Part shown: piece after piece, positions 42,120 to 50,007 of the stretch
How positions within the stretch are numbered: the stretch's first letter is position 1
How the letters are laid out: each line of letters opens with the position of its first letter
DNA from: a virus
IMG/VR virus record: IMGVR_UViG_3300029908_000026
Span: 1-63,731 of that record
Direction: 5' to 3' (one strand)
DNA: 63,731 nucleotides
The notes under the pieces: generated by a model
What the model was told of the DNA's origin: nothing
Databases searched by the model: none
Seen by the model: only the letters and a program-made list of their open reading frames with translations
Made by a program: the position numbers and the translations under genes

Positions 42120-45100
42120 TCAATAATTCCCGAATCTACCGACTTCCATTCCGATGTCGTTGATGTAGGAAGCATTGATAGATAGGTTCGTAGCCATACC
42201 AGCCATTGACGGCAAATCTGTAATACCTAGGGCTGCCATGAAGATGGCATATCCAAGGGCGTGCAGAAAGTCGTCTGGCTTGTCCTGATAGCGGCTGTAG
42301 CGTCGAATAGTGGCTCCATGAGAGTTTGTTGCGTCCTCAGTGAAGGTAGCGAGCAAATCTCTGGAATACTGCTCGAACCAGCCTCCCTTAGGAAACCGAA
42401 TCCGCTGAGCCTTGATAAGAGTGAACACGATGTAAATCAGTGTTGTTCTATCTACGGTAAAGCAATTGTTGGTATTGGGCATGAAGAACTTCTTGGTGGT
42501 CCCATAGGCAATAGAACCTGTGGGCACCCCCATGTAGGCTCCAAGGTTGGGGTTCTGTACGGATCCAACGAATCCAGCATCAGCTCCTACAATTTCAATT
42601 CTACTTCCGGTTACGCTTTTGAGGTAATCTCCGATAACATAGTGACGCTGCTCATCCGGCAATCCTGTGGGCCTAATAGCCCCTAGAACGTCGAAGCAGC
42701 CGTCTCTGTACCCGACGGCTACACCAACAGTAAAGCTGACCACCTCAGCACCGCCCCAGTCAACGCCCCCAGCTACCCTGTGGTAGATCTGAGCGTTTGG
42801 TGGTTCGTGTTGGTCTATGTCTAAGATACTAGCCTCTTTAATGTCCTTCTGAGTGATTGGAACACCGCCCTGTGAGGTGGGTATTCCTAAGCACTCTTGG
42901 AGAAATCTAGATTGTGAATATGCGCTAGACCCATGAAGTTTATTATAAATAGTTTCGATGTATCTATCGTGTGGAAATATACGGTCTGGAACAATAATTT
43001 GGGGGACATGATACCCCTCTGAGTCACGGTGGATTGGGTCGTATTCGTACGACCTAATCCACTTTCCTCTGGTCACATCTATTACCTTGCCACATTTTAT
43101 GCAGCAAATCCCTTTGATCTGAATCATTTCCAAAACTCTTCCAGCTTCGGTAGGTACATTTTCGTGCCCACACCCACATTTCATTATCCACTCGTTTTGA
43201 GTCGAGTTTTCAAAAAGCTTGGTAAGTGTGTTGTCAACGCCACGAGCGGTTCCGAAATAGCTTTCGTATCGATAATCAGATGTTCCTAATGTTTCTCTAA
43301 TCTGAGGAATGAAGTCTGCATTAAGATCCTGACAGTTGTGTACGCCTATCCCGTTAGCAAAGAATGTGTGGTTCTTCTCTGTCTCTATATCATATACATC
43401 ATCTACCCCAAGGTAGGCAATCCCGACGATGTCTGAGAAGTCCTCAGTGCTTCCTTTTTCTTGAGTTTGTTTTCTCTCCTTTTTTGTATCTGTTTTGCAT
43501 GGCGCACTGGATCCTGTCTCAGCCTCATTCCGGTTTCCCTTCCCCTTTTTCTTGAAGCCTCTAAGTTCTCCCAGTATCTCTCTTTGCGTTTTGTGTTCAT
43601 GGCGTCTCGATTCCTTTCCACCCATCTTGTCTTTACTCCCTTCTTGGCGATAGCACTGCACTTCTCGCCACAATACGGTTGGATCCCATTCCCCACGAAT
43701 GGTTGCCCACAGAGCCTGCATGGCTTCTCCAGGTTTACTTCCTGATAGGCCCACTTGTACTCCATCTCTGGGAATGAGTATATCCTGGTGTTTTCTAAGA
43801 GCACCTTGGTCCCAACCACATCCACTGTGATTATGTAATACGTCTTGTTCCTGCTTTTCTTCTTTATTTTTATGGCTTTGCAGCTCACTCCATTTTCTTT
43901 TAACCAGCTCACCAATAGACTGGATTCCTCTTTTGAGAATGATTGGGTATTGAACACAAAACTTCTCCCTGTATTGGATAGGCTCCCATCGTCCATCATC
44001 CACCACGCAATCGCTTCCCAGGTCAAGTGTTTGACCCATTCTTGAGTTACCTTCTTCTTTGGCAAGCCCTTGTCTGAAGTACCCGTGTAGCAGATCTGGT
44101 GTATAGAGTCTAGGCATGGAGCACTTAGGGATCCAAAAACGCAGCTTTTCTCCCCCCAGCCCCTGTTCTCTACAATCTTGGGCTTTGTCCTCACTAGGTC
44201 CCCCAACACTTCCGCTTTGCGGTTGCAGTATCGTTCCTGACACTGGCCGTGTGTTACGTAATACTTGGGGTGGGATCTTGGAGTGGTACCACCCACTTTT
44301 GTCAGACAGGAATCTCCCAATAGTGTCCCAAAGACCATTTGCTCTTGACTGTGATTTAATGGCCTTAGCTTTGCTTGCTCTTGGGCATCTGTTAGCTTCA
44401 TGCCACGGTAGTATTTCTGCAAGGTATATCCATCCCCTGTCGGACATGATTCGCTCGTTCCCTGTGCAGTCGAGGTGGTCCCCGTTGGATAAAATGATTC
44501 GCCAGACGTGTCGTTTGCCTTTGTGCTTAATTGATTTAATTGTGTCATATTCTAATTTTAACGTTGATTCGTTAAATCCAACAATACGATCCCCTGGTTT
44601 TTTGTCAACTAGAGTGTCAAGATTGATCCCGTCAAATAGGGCTGTAGAGCCCAAATTGCATTCATCCAGGTAAACTTCATCGGTCGTCACCCCCAATGAA
44701 TTAGATACGTTATTGAAGCAAGAAATGCCCACAAATCTGCTCCCACTTACATAACTCTTTTCGTTGACATTAGCTGTACAGGTGTTATTCACAACCGGCC
44801 ATGGCAATAGCTTGCCCTGGGTCATTGGAGCCATAAACATTGAGTGTAGACGCTGAGTATAAATGCTTAGTGGGGCAACATACATTACTCTAAAATATGA
44901 CCTCCACCAGCAGTTCATTAATATAGATGCACTGATGCTCGTAGATTTTCCTAATTGACGAGCGCACATGTAAACATGCTTTCTAACCTTTCTGGTTTTG
45001 CTAAAAATCCCAGCAAACATCGGACGACGGTGTAAAATATTTAAAGGTTTCCCTTGGAAACTTATACTTGCGGGTACTAGGTCGACCAAGTCGATCTTGT

Positions 45101-45164
45101 TTGATAGTTGGCCATACAGGCGCTCCAGTTCCTTATCGCTTACTGGGATGATTTGTTTGTCCAT
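42120..45164 (-). CDS. Terminase large subunit containing an intein
   Basis: The 1014-residue precursor holds a DNA-packaging ATPase-nuclease. Walker A is a variant, CARQLGKST (residues 67-75), and Walker B is VYLDE (164-168). An intein (169-610) splits the gene exactly after the Walker B Glu, so splicing would restore LDECQDLNADF. The C-terminal part has a CxC...CxxC zinc site (MKCGCGHEN ... CCIKCGK) and RuvC-type nuclease acids in GGVDWGGAEVV, IVGADAGFVG and KPDDFLHALGY. The mature protein would have 572 residues, a usual TerL length. It cuts and pumps phage DNA into the procapsid. It is read leftward, opposite to most genes. Confidence 0.92.
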   Translation of the reverse strand: MDKQIIPVSDKELERLYGQLSNKIDLVDLVPASISFQGKPLNILHRRPMFAGIFSKTRKVRKHVYMCARQLGKSTSISASILMNCWWRSYFRVMYVAPLSIYTQRLHSMFMAPMTQGKLLPWPVVNNTCTANVNEKSYVSGSRFVGISCFNNVSNSLGVTTDEVYLDECNLGSTALFDGINLDTLVDKKPGDRIVGFNESTLKLEYDTIKSIKHKGKRHVWRIILSNGDHLDCTGNERIMSDRGWIYLAEILPWHEANRCPRASKAKAIKSQSRANGLWDTIGRFLSDKSGWYHSKIPPQVLRNTRPVSGTILQPQSGSVGGPSEDKAQDCREQGLGGEKLRFWIPKCSMPRLYTPDLLHGYFRQGLAKEEGNSRMGQTLDLGSDCVVDDGRWEPIQYREKFCVQYPIILKRGIQSIGELVKRKWSELQSHKNKEEKQEQDVLHNHSGCGWDQGALRKHQDILIPRDGVQVGLSGSKPGEAMQALWATIRGEWDPTVLWREVQCYRQEGSKDKMGGKESRRHEHKTQREILGELRGFKKKGKGNRNEAETGSSAPCKTDTKKERKQTQEKGSTEDFSDIVGIAYLGVDDVYDIETEKNHTFFANGIGVHNCQDLNADFIPQIRETLGTSDYRYESYFGTARGVDNTLTKLFENSTQNEWIMKCGCGHENVPTEAGRVLEMIQIKGICCIKCGKVIDVTRGKWIRSYEYDPIHRDSEGYHVPQIIVPDRIFPHDRYIETIYNKLHGSSAYSQSRFLQECLGIPTSQGGVPITQKDIKEASILDIDQHEPPNAQIYHRVAGGVDWGGAEVVSFTVGVAVGYRDGCFDVLGAIRPTGLPDEQRHYVIGDYLKSVTGSRIEIVGADAGFVGSVQNPNLGAYMGVPTGSIAYGTTKKFFMPNTNNCFTVDRTTLIYIVFTLIKAQRIRFPKGGWFEQYSRDLLATFTEDATNSHGATIRRYSRYQDKPDDFLHALGYAIFMAALGITDLPSMAGMATNLSINASYINDIGMEVGRFGNY
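43335..44660 (-). mobile_element. Intein inside the terminase Walker B motif
   Basis: The intein starts with Cys169 (CNLGSTALFDGINLDTLVDK, block A) and has block B at LDCTGNERIMSDRGWIYLAE. It ends with block F/G, VYDIETEKNHTFFANGIGVH then Asn610, followed by Cys611 of the host protein. All nucleophiles for splicing are present. Between residues about 255 and 575 the intein frame encodes only a Lys/Glu/Gln/Arg-rich sequence, because the homing endonuclease of this region lies in another frame. Confidence 0.88.
43403..44401 (-). CDS. LAGLIDADG homing endonuclease nested out of frame in the intein
   Basis: In the frame offset by one base from the terminase, an open frame spans 43403-44548. It contains MVFGTLLGDSCLTK and WEAIAWWMMDDGSLSNTGR, the two LAGLIDADG-type helices with acidic residues, separated by about 100 residues as in intein endonucleases. 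A zinc-like motif (CRLCGQPFVGNGIQPYCGEK) and a basic tail follow. The likely internal start is ATG 44401 (MKLTDAQEQ), just before the first conserved helix; 44548 is the earliest ATG. It would promote spread of the intein. How it is expressed, by internal initiation or frameshifting, is unknown. Confidence 0.75.
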   Translation of the reverse strand: MKLTDAQEQAKLRPLNHSQEQMVFGTLLGDSCLTKVGGTTPRSHPKYYVTHGQCQERYCNRKAEVLGDLVRTKPKIVENRGWGEKSCVFGSLSAPCLDSIHQICYTGTSDKGLPKKKVTQEWVKHLTWEAIAWWMMDDGSLSNTGRSFVFNTQSFSKEESSLLVSWLKENGVSCKAIKIKKKSRNKTYYIITVDVVGTKVLLENTRIYSFPEMEYKWAYQEVNLEKPCRLCGQPFVGNGIQPYCGEKCSAIAKKGVKTRWVERNRDAMNTKRKERYWENLEASRKRGRETGMRLRQDPVRHAKQIQKRRENKLKKKEALRTSQTSSGLPTLG

Positions 45165-45259
45165 AAATAATAGAAACCACTTGTAATAGTGGTGGCAGTT
45201 AAAATAAATAAGCTAAAAGGGGTGTTCAGTAAAGAAATTATTGAACACTTTATAAATAT

Positions 45260-45424
45260 ATGTATAGTCAAGCATTACAATTCTTGTTTGCGCACATCGA
45301 AAGATTTGGTGAAAAAATAGTTCTTGCATCCTGCTCCAAAAGAATGGATAAGGTATTACGAGCACCAACCTTTGAAGAGCTATATGAGAATCCACAACGA
45401 TATAAAGGTCGCTTCCTTGTATAA
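45260..45424 (+). CDS. Small protein, 54 residues
   Basis: This short frame encodes MYSQALQFLFAHIERFGEKI and continues to PTFEELYENPQRYKGRFLV. It has the composition of a real soluble protein and clear coding bias. It lies in the otherwise empty gap between the terminase start and the gene at 45464. A TATAAATA sequence at 45251-45258 is identical to a T4-type late promoter core, but it is only one base from the ATG. No function can be proposed. Confidence 0.5.
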   Translation: MYSQALQFLFAHIERFGEKIVLASCSKRMDKVLRAPTFEELYENPQRYKGRFLV

Positions 45425-45463
45425 AGGAGCACCAACAATTGGTAATGTTACAAATAATTAAAG

Positions 45464-45862
45464 ATGAAAAACAATAAGCCCCTAACAGCTTACAGCAATA
45501 GTAAGCAATTCCTTTGCTGCGTAACTGGAGAAGTTATCCATCCCGAGCGGGTGGAGTATCTCCTTGGGGAGGGAGTATTAGAATACAACCTAACAAGTAT
45601 CAATGGTGCCAACGCGACCTATAGGCCAAAAAAGATTATCGTTGTCGACGACGAAGGAACTGAGTTCTTTTGTGACAAGATTGACGAAACTAGGGCCTGG
45701 TCAGAGGAGCGTTTTGGAGCAGATGCAGATGAAGATTCGATCCCAGAGGAGACTGAAAGAAAAGTCCCCAAAAAGATCGAAGAGGCTTCCCCTGCTCTGA
45801 TTCATGAAAGTCTCGACGTTGTTATCAAAAAAGAGGATACTGAAGAGGATGATTTCTCGTAG
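45464..45862 (+). CDS. Acidic protein, 132 residues, unknown
   Basis: The protein begins with a lysine/asparagine-rich leader and FLCCVTGEVIHPERVEYLLG, then IIVVDDEGTEFFCDKIDETR. It ends in a strongly acidic tail (GADADEDSIPEETERKVPKK and a final EDTEEDDFS) likely to be disordered. No domain is recognised; CCVTGEVIHPERVE has the look of a small zinc-binding unit of the 'C..CG..I...R' type, but one cysteine pair is missing. A short overlapping frame follows. Confidence 0.5.
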   Translation: MKNNKPLTAYSNSKQFLCCVTGEVIHPERVEYLLGEGVLEYNLTSINGANATYRPKKIIVVDDEGTEFFCDKIDETRAWSEERFGADADEDSIPEETERKVPKKIEEASPALIHESLDVVIKKEDTEEDDFS

Positions 45863-46052
45863 TCCAAATTTGTTTTTATCCAAGGGCGGTGAACCTTCGT
45901 TTGCGAAGTTTCAGCCATCTAAATCCTTGATCTTTGATAAGTTGCCCACAATCAAACAAATCACACAAACACATGAACGGTCTAACGAATCTGATTCTAT
46001 CAGTGACGGTCCTAGTGCTGACGGCAGCACTGTGCAAGAAACAACTTGTTGA
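45849..46052 (+). CDS. Possible small protein, 67 residues
   Basis: The frame starts at an ATG 14 bases before the previous stop and encodes MISRSPNLFLSKGGEPSFAK and a Ser/Asp-rich end. It overlaps the start of the small membrane protein at 45973 by 80 bases in another frame. Coding signal is weaker than in the neighbours, but without it the stretch 45863-45972 would be empty in a very compact genome. Regard as uncertain. Confidence 0.35.
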   Translation: MISRSPNLFLSKGGEPSFAKFQPSKSLIFDKLPTIKQITQTHERSNESDSISDGPSADGSTVQETTC

Positions 46053-46143
46053 GCTTGCAGAAGAACTAAGTGAAGTAAGCGCAGACACAGAGGTGGGTTC
46101 CGCCTCTACTATTACATTCCCATCGAAAGCTAAGGCTTCCTGA
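45973..46143 (+). CDS. Small membrane protein, 56 residues
   Basis: The ATG is preceded by AATCACACAAACAC, the CA-rich leader typical of right-half genes, which supports this start. The protein is NLILSVTVLVLTAALCKKQL at residues 6-25 followed by an acidic helix (VELAEELSEVSADTEVG), so it has one N-terminal span. The stop overlaps the next ATG (TGATG). It is the first of four consecutive membrane proteins, a grouping compatible with lysis functions or a membrane complex, though none is proven. Confidence 0.55.
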   Translation: MNGLTNLILSVTVLVLTAALCKKQLVELAEELSEVSADTEVGSASTITFPSKAKAS

Positions 46144-46271
46144 TGGCTGAGTGGACCTTCTTATTAACAGGGTCGGCTATTTCCTTTGTAGTGGTGTGCA
46201 TTCTTCGCAAGAAGGAAAAGACATCTTTCACGAAGAGCCAGCCTCGACCACAACCCATATTGCTTAACTAA
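46143..46271 (+). CDS. Small membrane protein, 42 residues
   Basis: Starting at the ATG overlapping the upstream stop (TGATG), the frame encodes MAEWTFLLTGSAISFVVVCI and then LRKKEKTSFTKSQPRPQPIL. That is one hydrophobic span (residues about 5-21) followed by a basic tail. The next gene begins one base after its stop, so the reading frame fits the operon exactly. Unknown function; holin-like or spanin-like roles are possible from size alone. Confidence 0.5.
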   Translation: MAEWTFLLTGSAISFVVVCILRKKEKTSFTKSQPRPQPILLN

Positions 46272-46272
46272 A

Positions 46273-46530
46273 ATGTCACACTACAAAGAGAGAGTGGATG
46301 TCGGGTTTGTGGGAGGATACATTTTCTTCTACATCATAACTTGCAAGCTTTTGTTCGGTAAGATTCTTTGCCCATTCCTGTTTGCCGTATGGTTGACAGC
46401 TGGTTGGAGTATCTCTCGGTACATTGCAGATAAGTTTATTGTAGGGGCAGAAGACGTAAAGTTTTGGTCAGCTCTGGGGATTTTCCTTGGAGTTCTTGGA
46501 CTGGTGTCTCTAGCCTGGAACATAAAATAA
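46273..46530 (+). CDS. Polytopic membrane protein, 85 residues
   Basis: The protein has at least two, probably three, hydrophobic segments (VGFVGGYIFFYIITCKLLFG, ILCPFLFAVWLTAGWSISRY, FWSALGIFLGVLGLVSLAWN) with a short charged N-terminus. Size and topology would suit a holin, but there is no adjacent endolysin gene in this window, so I do not call it. The neighbours on both sides are also membrane proteins. Confidence 0.55.
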   Translation: MSHYKERVDVGFVGGYIFFYIITCKLLFGKILCPFLFAVWLTAGWSISRYIADKFIVGAEDVKFWSALGIFLGVLGLVSLAWNIK

Positions 46531-46534
46531 AACC

Positions 46535-46870
46535 ATGTTTCCCGTACTAACATTATTCATTGCTCTTATTATCTTTGGTGACAAAGGAGTAAGTGCTATA
46601 TTATATGTTGTGCAGGAAGCAGAAATCACAGCCCGAATGAGAGGTTATATCGAAGCACGTTACTCAGGTACTCCATTGGAGTACTTGATGAACTGCCGGT
46701 ATTGCCTTTCATTCTGGGCTGCTTTTCTGGTTGCCTCCGCATTTTCCGCTTTCTCTTTGCTACTGGATATTTCTGTTCCAATCACTGCAGTTCTGTGTAT
46801 ATTGCTGACTCTAGTCATCTATGGCACACAACTCGAAAAACTAAAAAAGGAAGACAGCAGTGGACATTAA
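46535..46870 (+). CDS. Membrane protein, DUF1360-like, 111 residues
   Basis: It starts with a hydrophobic helix (MFPVLTLFIALIIFG). After an amphipathic segment comes LEYLMNCRYCLSFWAAFLVA, resembling the CxxC-x-(S/G)FW motif of DUF1360 membrane proteins. A last span (ITAVLCILLTLVIYG) and a charged tail follow. So two to four spans are likely. It overlaps the next gene's GTG start by 11 bases. The biochemical role of DUF1360 proteins is not known to me. Confidence 0.55.
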   Translation: MFPVLTLFIALIIFGDKGVSAILYVVQEAEITARMRGYIEARYSGTPLEYLMNCRYCLSFWAAFLVASAFSAFSLLLDISVPITAVLCILLTLVIYGTQLEKLKKEDSSGH

Positions 46871-47306
46871 AGATCTAATAGACTGCCAGTTCGTTTCCGA
46901 TATCTCCCAGTTGGGGGCGACTGTTGAATTCAAGACAATCTTGTATTCTCCTGTGTCTATGCAGATGGAGCATGTAACCATTTCGTGCCCAATGTCTGGG
47001 AACTACATCCTAACGGATGCGGCAAAAATAATTGAGGGTGATGTAGGTGTTCCAGAGGAGAGGCACAAGGATTTACTCGTCCAAGTGTTCTCTTCCCTGG
47101 AGCAGTCTACAGGGGTCAGTAAGTTGATCGACAAAAAACAAATATTACCAGATTCTTTTGATTCACGGATGCAGGAATTGGCGCTGAAGTTCCTAGGGGA
47201 TCTCAGCGAAGAGGAACTAAAAAAAGACTCAGAAGAGCTAAAGTTCTCATTCCTACACCTTTGTTCAAAAAACTTCCAAGACTCATATGTCCGATACACC
47301 AGTTGA
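46860..47306 (+). CDS. Unknown soluble protein, 148 residues (GTG start)
   Basis: The best start is GTG 46860 inside the end of the membrane protein gene (GTG GAC ATT AAA). The product (DIKDLIDCQFVSDISQLGAT, VEFKTILYSPVSMQMEHVTI, LGDLSEEELKKDSEELKFSF) has a beta-rich first half and a helical second half. It overlaps the next gene by 20 bases. No family is recognised; it may be a structural or assembly protein. Confidence 0.5.
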   Translation: MDIKDLIDCQFVSDISQLGATVEFKTILYSPVSMQMEHVTISCPMSGNYILTDAAKIIEGDVGVPEERHKDLLVQVFSSLEQSTGVSKLIDKKQILPDSFDSRMQELALKFLGDLSEEELKKDSEELKFSFLHLCSKNFQDSYVRYTS

Positions 47307-47676
47307 TAATCAAGAAAACGTAGCACAACAGCCACCAGCCCCAGGGGTTATAAGCGACCAGGAGGTTGCAGGAGTGCAGGCAATGATAGCCTCGAGGCTA
47401 GCAGCGAGCATCTCTCCAATGATTGCCAGGGAGCTTATGACAGGCAAGATATCATTTGCTGCCCTCACTGTGGTGGTAGATGATAAATACAGTGGTACAT
47501 TCCCATTCTATCAGATCGCTCCACAAACAGCCTCTGAGCAGGATAAGTTTGGAATCAAACTAAGCAACATCAAGTCAACAATGTTGGCTGCTGTAGAGTT
47601 TGCCAAAGTGCTAGGGTTTTTCAAAAATAAAGTAGCAAGATCCTTTGATGAAGGATATCTCGATCCACCCAAATAA
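47287..47676 (+). CDS. Unknown protein, 129 residues
   Basis: After a disordered Gln/Pro-rich start (SDTPVDNQENVAQQPPAPGV) the protein has helices (VAGVQAMIASRLAASISPMI) and a central ISFAALTVVVDDKYSGTFPF. It overlaps the upstream gene and is followed after three bases by the AAA+ ATPase gene, so it might be a partner of that enzyme. No domain is recognised. Confidence 0.5.
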   Translation: MSDTPVDNQENVAQQPPAPGVISDQEVAGVQAMIASRLAASISPMIARELMTGKISFAALTVVVDDKYSGTFPFYQIAPQTASEQDKFGIKLSNIKSTMLAAVEFAKVLGFFKNKVARSFDEGYLDPPK

Positions 47677-47679
47677 CAA

Positions 47680-49416
47680 ATGTCATCCTCAATTCTAAGA
47701 GATTATGTTCTTTCCAGAATACCGATAGTTTGGGTGTATAGCATTGAGGAAGATAGGCTCTTGCAACAAGAGGCCAACTTCCTGCTAGACAAGGGTACAA
47801 CCAATAGGGTGTACATTTACGATGCTAGCAACACCATTTATGACTTTCAGAAACGTGGGGGTAAGCCTCAGGTAATGGAGGTTGGTGGCCCTACCGAGGC
47901 TATCAGTGAATTTATCAAGCCCTCGAGATTCAAGTTTGAGGACTTTGTTGTAGATAAACAATGTACGTGGGATTTAAATGACAATGGGTTTCCATCTAAA
48001 TCTATCATGGTACTTCTTGACGCCGCTTTCCATATGGTGGATTCAAACAACGTCAAGCACACCAACGCAAGGCTGACTCGCGCAATTAAGTCAGCTGCTC
48101 AGGAGTTGATTAAGCAACAAAAGAGTTTGGTGTTTGTGAATCACCACACAGATATTCCTATCGAATTAGAAAACATCGTCACTTATGTTGAGCACAAGCT
48201 CCCAGATGTGAAGATGATGAAATCCATCGTCAGGAGCAGCCAGGGTGCTTTGATCTCAGAGTCTATCCCAAAGATTACTCTTACAGATGAAGAGCAGGGG
48301 GTGATTGCTCAACAGCTCACTGGACTGACTAAGTGGCAGGCAGAGAATGTCCTGTCTTTGGCAAACAGAGAGAATGCAATCGACATAACCTATGGCACTG
48401 GAGATAAGCCGCCTAGAACCTTTAAGGGGGAAGTACTCCGAAGAGAGAAGGCTAGGCTCATCCAGAAGTCAGGAGTTCTGAAGATCATAGAAGTTAATCA
48501 GGGGCTAAGCTCTGTTGGTGGCATGGAGAATCTGAAGGCGTGGGCAAAGGATAGGGAGTTGATATTTAGTCAGGGGGCCAGGGATGACGGAATTGATCTT
48601 CCAAGGGGCATATGGGTTGTAGGCCCATCTGGAGTTGGTAAGACTCATGTAGCACAAGCGCTAGCTAAAGAATGGGATAGAACTATCCTTAGGTTAGATG
48701 TGGCTGCTTGTATGGGTAGCTTGCTTGGGGAATCCGAGGGAAAATTGTTGCGTGCCCTAGGTGATGCTGAAGCACAAGCACCATGTATTCTCTTTATTGA
48801 CGAGGCTGAGAAGCTGATGGCAGGCGCTAGTGGAGTAGTTAGCGATGGGGGTACATTTCAGAGAATGTATGGCACATGGCTTACTTGGAATCAATCTAGG
48901 AAAGCAGATGTATTTGTTGTTTGCACAACTAATAGCGTACAAGATGTCCCAGCTCCCGCACTTAGAAAAGGTAGGGTAGATGAAATATTCTACGTAGGTC
49001 TACCAGGCCTAAAGCAGAGAGTGGACATCTTCAACATCCACCTAAACAAAAGAGGGTGGAATCCAGAGGAGTATGGAATTGATCTTGGCTTACTAGCCAT
49101 GAAGACTCCACACCGAACTGGATCAGAGATTGAGCAAATTGTAAACGAGGGGCTAATTAGAAAAGGAAAGGCGATTGGGTTTGGAAAATCCAACCCCATC
49201 AAAACAGATTATTTCCTTGATGCAATTGGCGATGTAAAGATCATGGCAGAGCTAAACCCAGATGAGGCTTCTGGATTGTTCAAGTGGGCTAAATCAAGGG
49301 GGGTTATGATGGCAAATGCAGACGATGATTTGACGCCACCCAAAAAATCTTTCTTGAGTAAGACAGGAAAGCCTGATCCAATGGAACCCATCAAAATTAA
49401 CGAAGAGGAGTTATAA
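47680..49416 (+). CDS. Ycf46-like AAA+ ATPase
   Basis: The 578-residue protein has an N-terminal domain typical of Ycf46 (RIPIVWVYSIEEDRLLQQEA). The AAA+ module includes Walker A GPSGVGKT (315-322), pore-like ACMGSLLGESEGKLLRAL, Walker B LFIDEAEKL (371-379), sensor 1 TTNSVQDVPAPALRKG and an arginine-finger region (RKGRVDEIFYVGLPG), with FtsH-like sequence but no protease domain. Ycf46 proteins are encoded by plastids, cyanobacteria, planctomycetes and some large phages; their substrate is not established. Here it heads a cassette with DUF1257 and DUF2997 genes, the usual companions. Confidence 0.85.
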   Translation: MSSSILRDYVLSRIPIVWVYSIEEDRLLQQEANFLLDKGTTNRVYIYDASNTIYDFQKRGGKPQVMEVGGPTEAISEFIKPSRFKFEDFVVDKQCTWDLNDNGFPSKSIMVLLDAAFHMVDSNNVKHTNARLTRAIKSAAQELIKQQKSLVFVNHHTDIPIELENIVTYVEHKLPDVKMMKSIVRSSQGALISESIPKITLTDEEQGVIAQQLTGLTKWQAENVLSLANRENAIDITYGTGDKPPRTFKGEVLRREKARLIQKSGVLKIIEVNQGLSSVGGMENLKAWAKDRELIFSQGARDDGIDLPRGIWVVGPSGVGKTHVAQALAKEWDRTILRLDVAACMGSLLGESEGKLLRALGDAEAQAPCILFIDEAEKLMAGASGVVSDGGTFQRMYGTWLTWNQSRKADVFVVCTTNSVQDVPAPALRKGRVDEIFYVGLPGLKQRVDIFNIHLNKRGWNPEEYGIDLGLLAMKTPHRTGSEIEQIVNEGLIRKGKAIGFGKSNPIKTDYFLDAIGDVKIMAELNPDEASGLFKWAKSRGVMMANADDDLTPPKKSFLSKTGKPDPMEPIKINEEEL

Positions 49417-49423
49417 CAAAAAT

Positions 49424-49813
49424 ATGTCACATATGAGAGCAATGGCCCTGCCTGAAATCAGGGACCTAGATACACTTCAAAAAGCCTGCAAACGGCTTGG
49501 TGGAGTTTTGGATACAGAAGCCAAGCAAGCTAAGTTCTATGCAGGGCAACAAAAGGGGTGCGATGCTGTGATTAAGTTCTCAGATAGCACATACGAGATA
49601 GCAGTAATCAAAAACGAAAATGGAGTGTATGAGATCGAGGCAGATCTGTATGACTCAAGGCTTCGCGCCATCGTTGGCAAAGACTGCTCTCTACTTAGTC
49701 AAGCATTCCAGATTGAGCAACACCGCAAAATCGCCAGGAATCAGGGGTATGAAGTTATCGAAAGGACAAACCCCAAGAATGGTAACATCAAGCTGACAAT
49801 TGAACGCCGATGA
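49424..49813 (+). CDS. DUF1257 (Ycf35-like) protein
   Basis: The protein starts MSHMRAMALPEIRDLDTLQK with the DUF1257 opening 'MSH....t.i.d...L..al..LG', here continuing ACKRLGGVLD. The body (FYAGQQKGCDAVIKFSDSTY, EIAVIKNENGVYEIEADLYD) and the YEVIERTNPKNGNIKLTIER end fit the family (Ycf35). It overlaps the DUF2997 gene by ATGA. In other genomes this pair accompanies the Ycf46 ATPase; the joint function is unknown. 129 residues, the usual length. Confidence 0.75.
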   Translation: MSHMRAMALPEIRDLDTLQKACKRLGGVLDTEAKQAKFYAGQQKGCDAVIKFSDSTYEIAVIKNENGVYEIEADLYDSRLRAIVGKDCSLLSQAFQIEQHRKIARNQGYEVIERTNPKNGNIKLTIERR

Positions 49814-50007
49814 GTGTAGAAACTATCGAAATCGAAATAACCCCAGAGGGGGTAGCTAGTATTGAAGCATTTGGGTTTACTGGAGATGGCTGCAAAGCTG
49901 CCACCAAGGCACACGAAGCTATCTACAAGGAAGAAATTAGCAGTAAGGATAAACCCGAGCTGCACATGGGGACAAAAGTCTCCACTAAATCAAATGTCTC
50001 AAGATAA
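49810..50007 (+). CDS. DUF2997 small protein
   Basis: The 65-residue product begins with the DUF2997 pattern, beta strand then Gly turn: ETIEIEITPEGVASIEAFGF followed by TGDGCKAATKAHEAIYKEEI, where the conserved G..C...T/K element links to a helix. The family member usually lies beside DUF1257, as here. It overlaps the next gene by 14 bases. Confidence 0.7.
   Translation: MSVETIEIEITPEGVASIEAFGFTGDGCKAATKAHEAIYKEEISSKDKPELHMGTKVSTKSNVSR

Noticed and set aside
44116-44673. A 185-codon + strand frame opposite the intein
   Set aside because: Low-complexity translation without known motifs, antisense to a region with strong intein and endonuclease signals on the - strand.
45251-45258. TATAAATA identical to a T4 late promoter core
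   Set aside because: It is one base from a start codon and no similar element stands before other late genes, so it is probably chance in AT-rich sequence.
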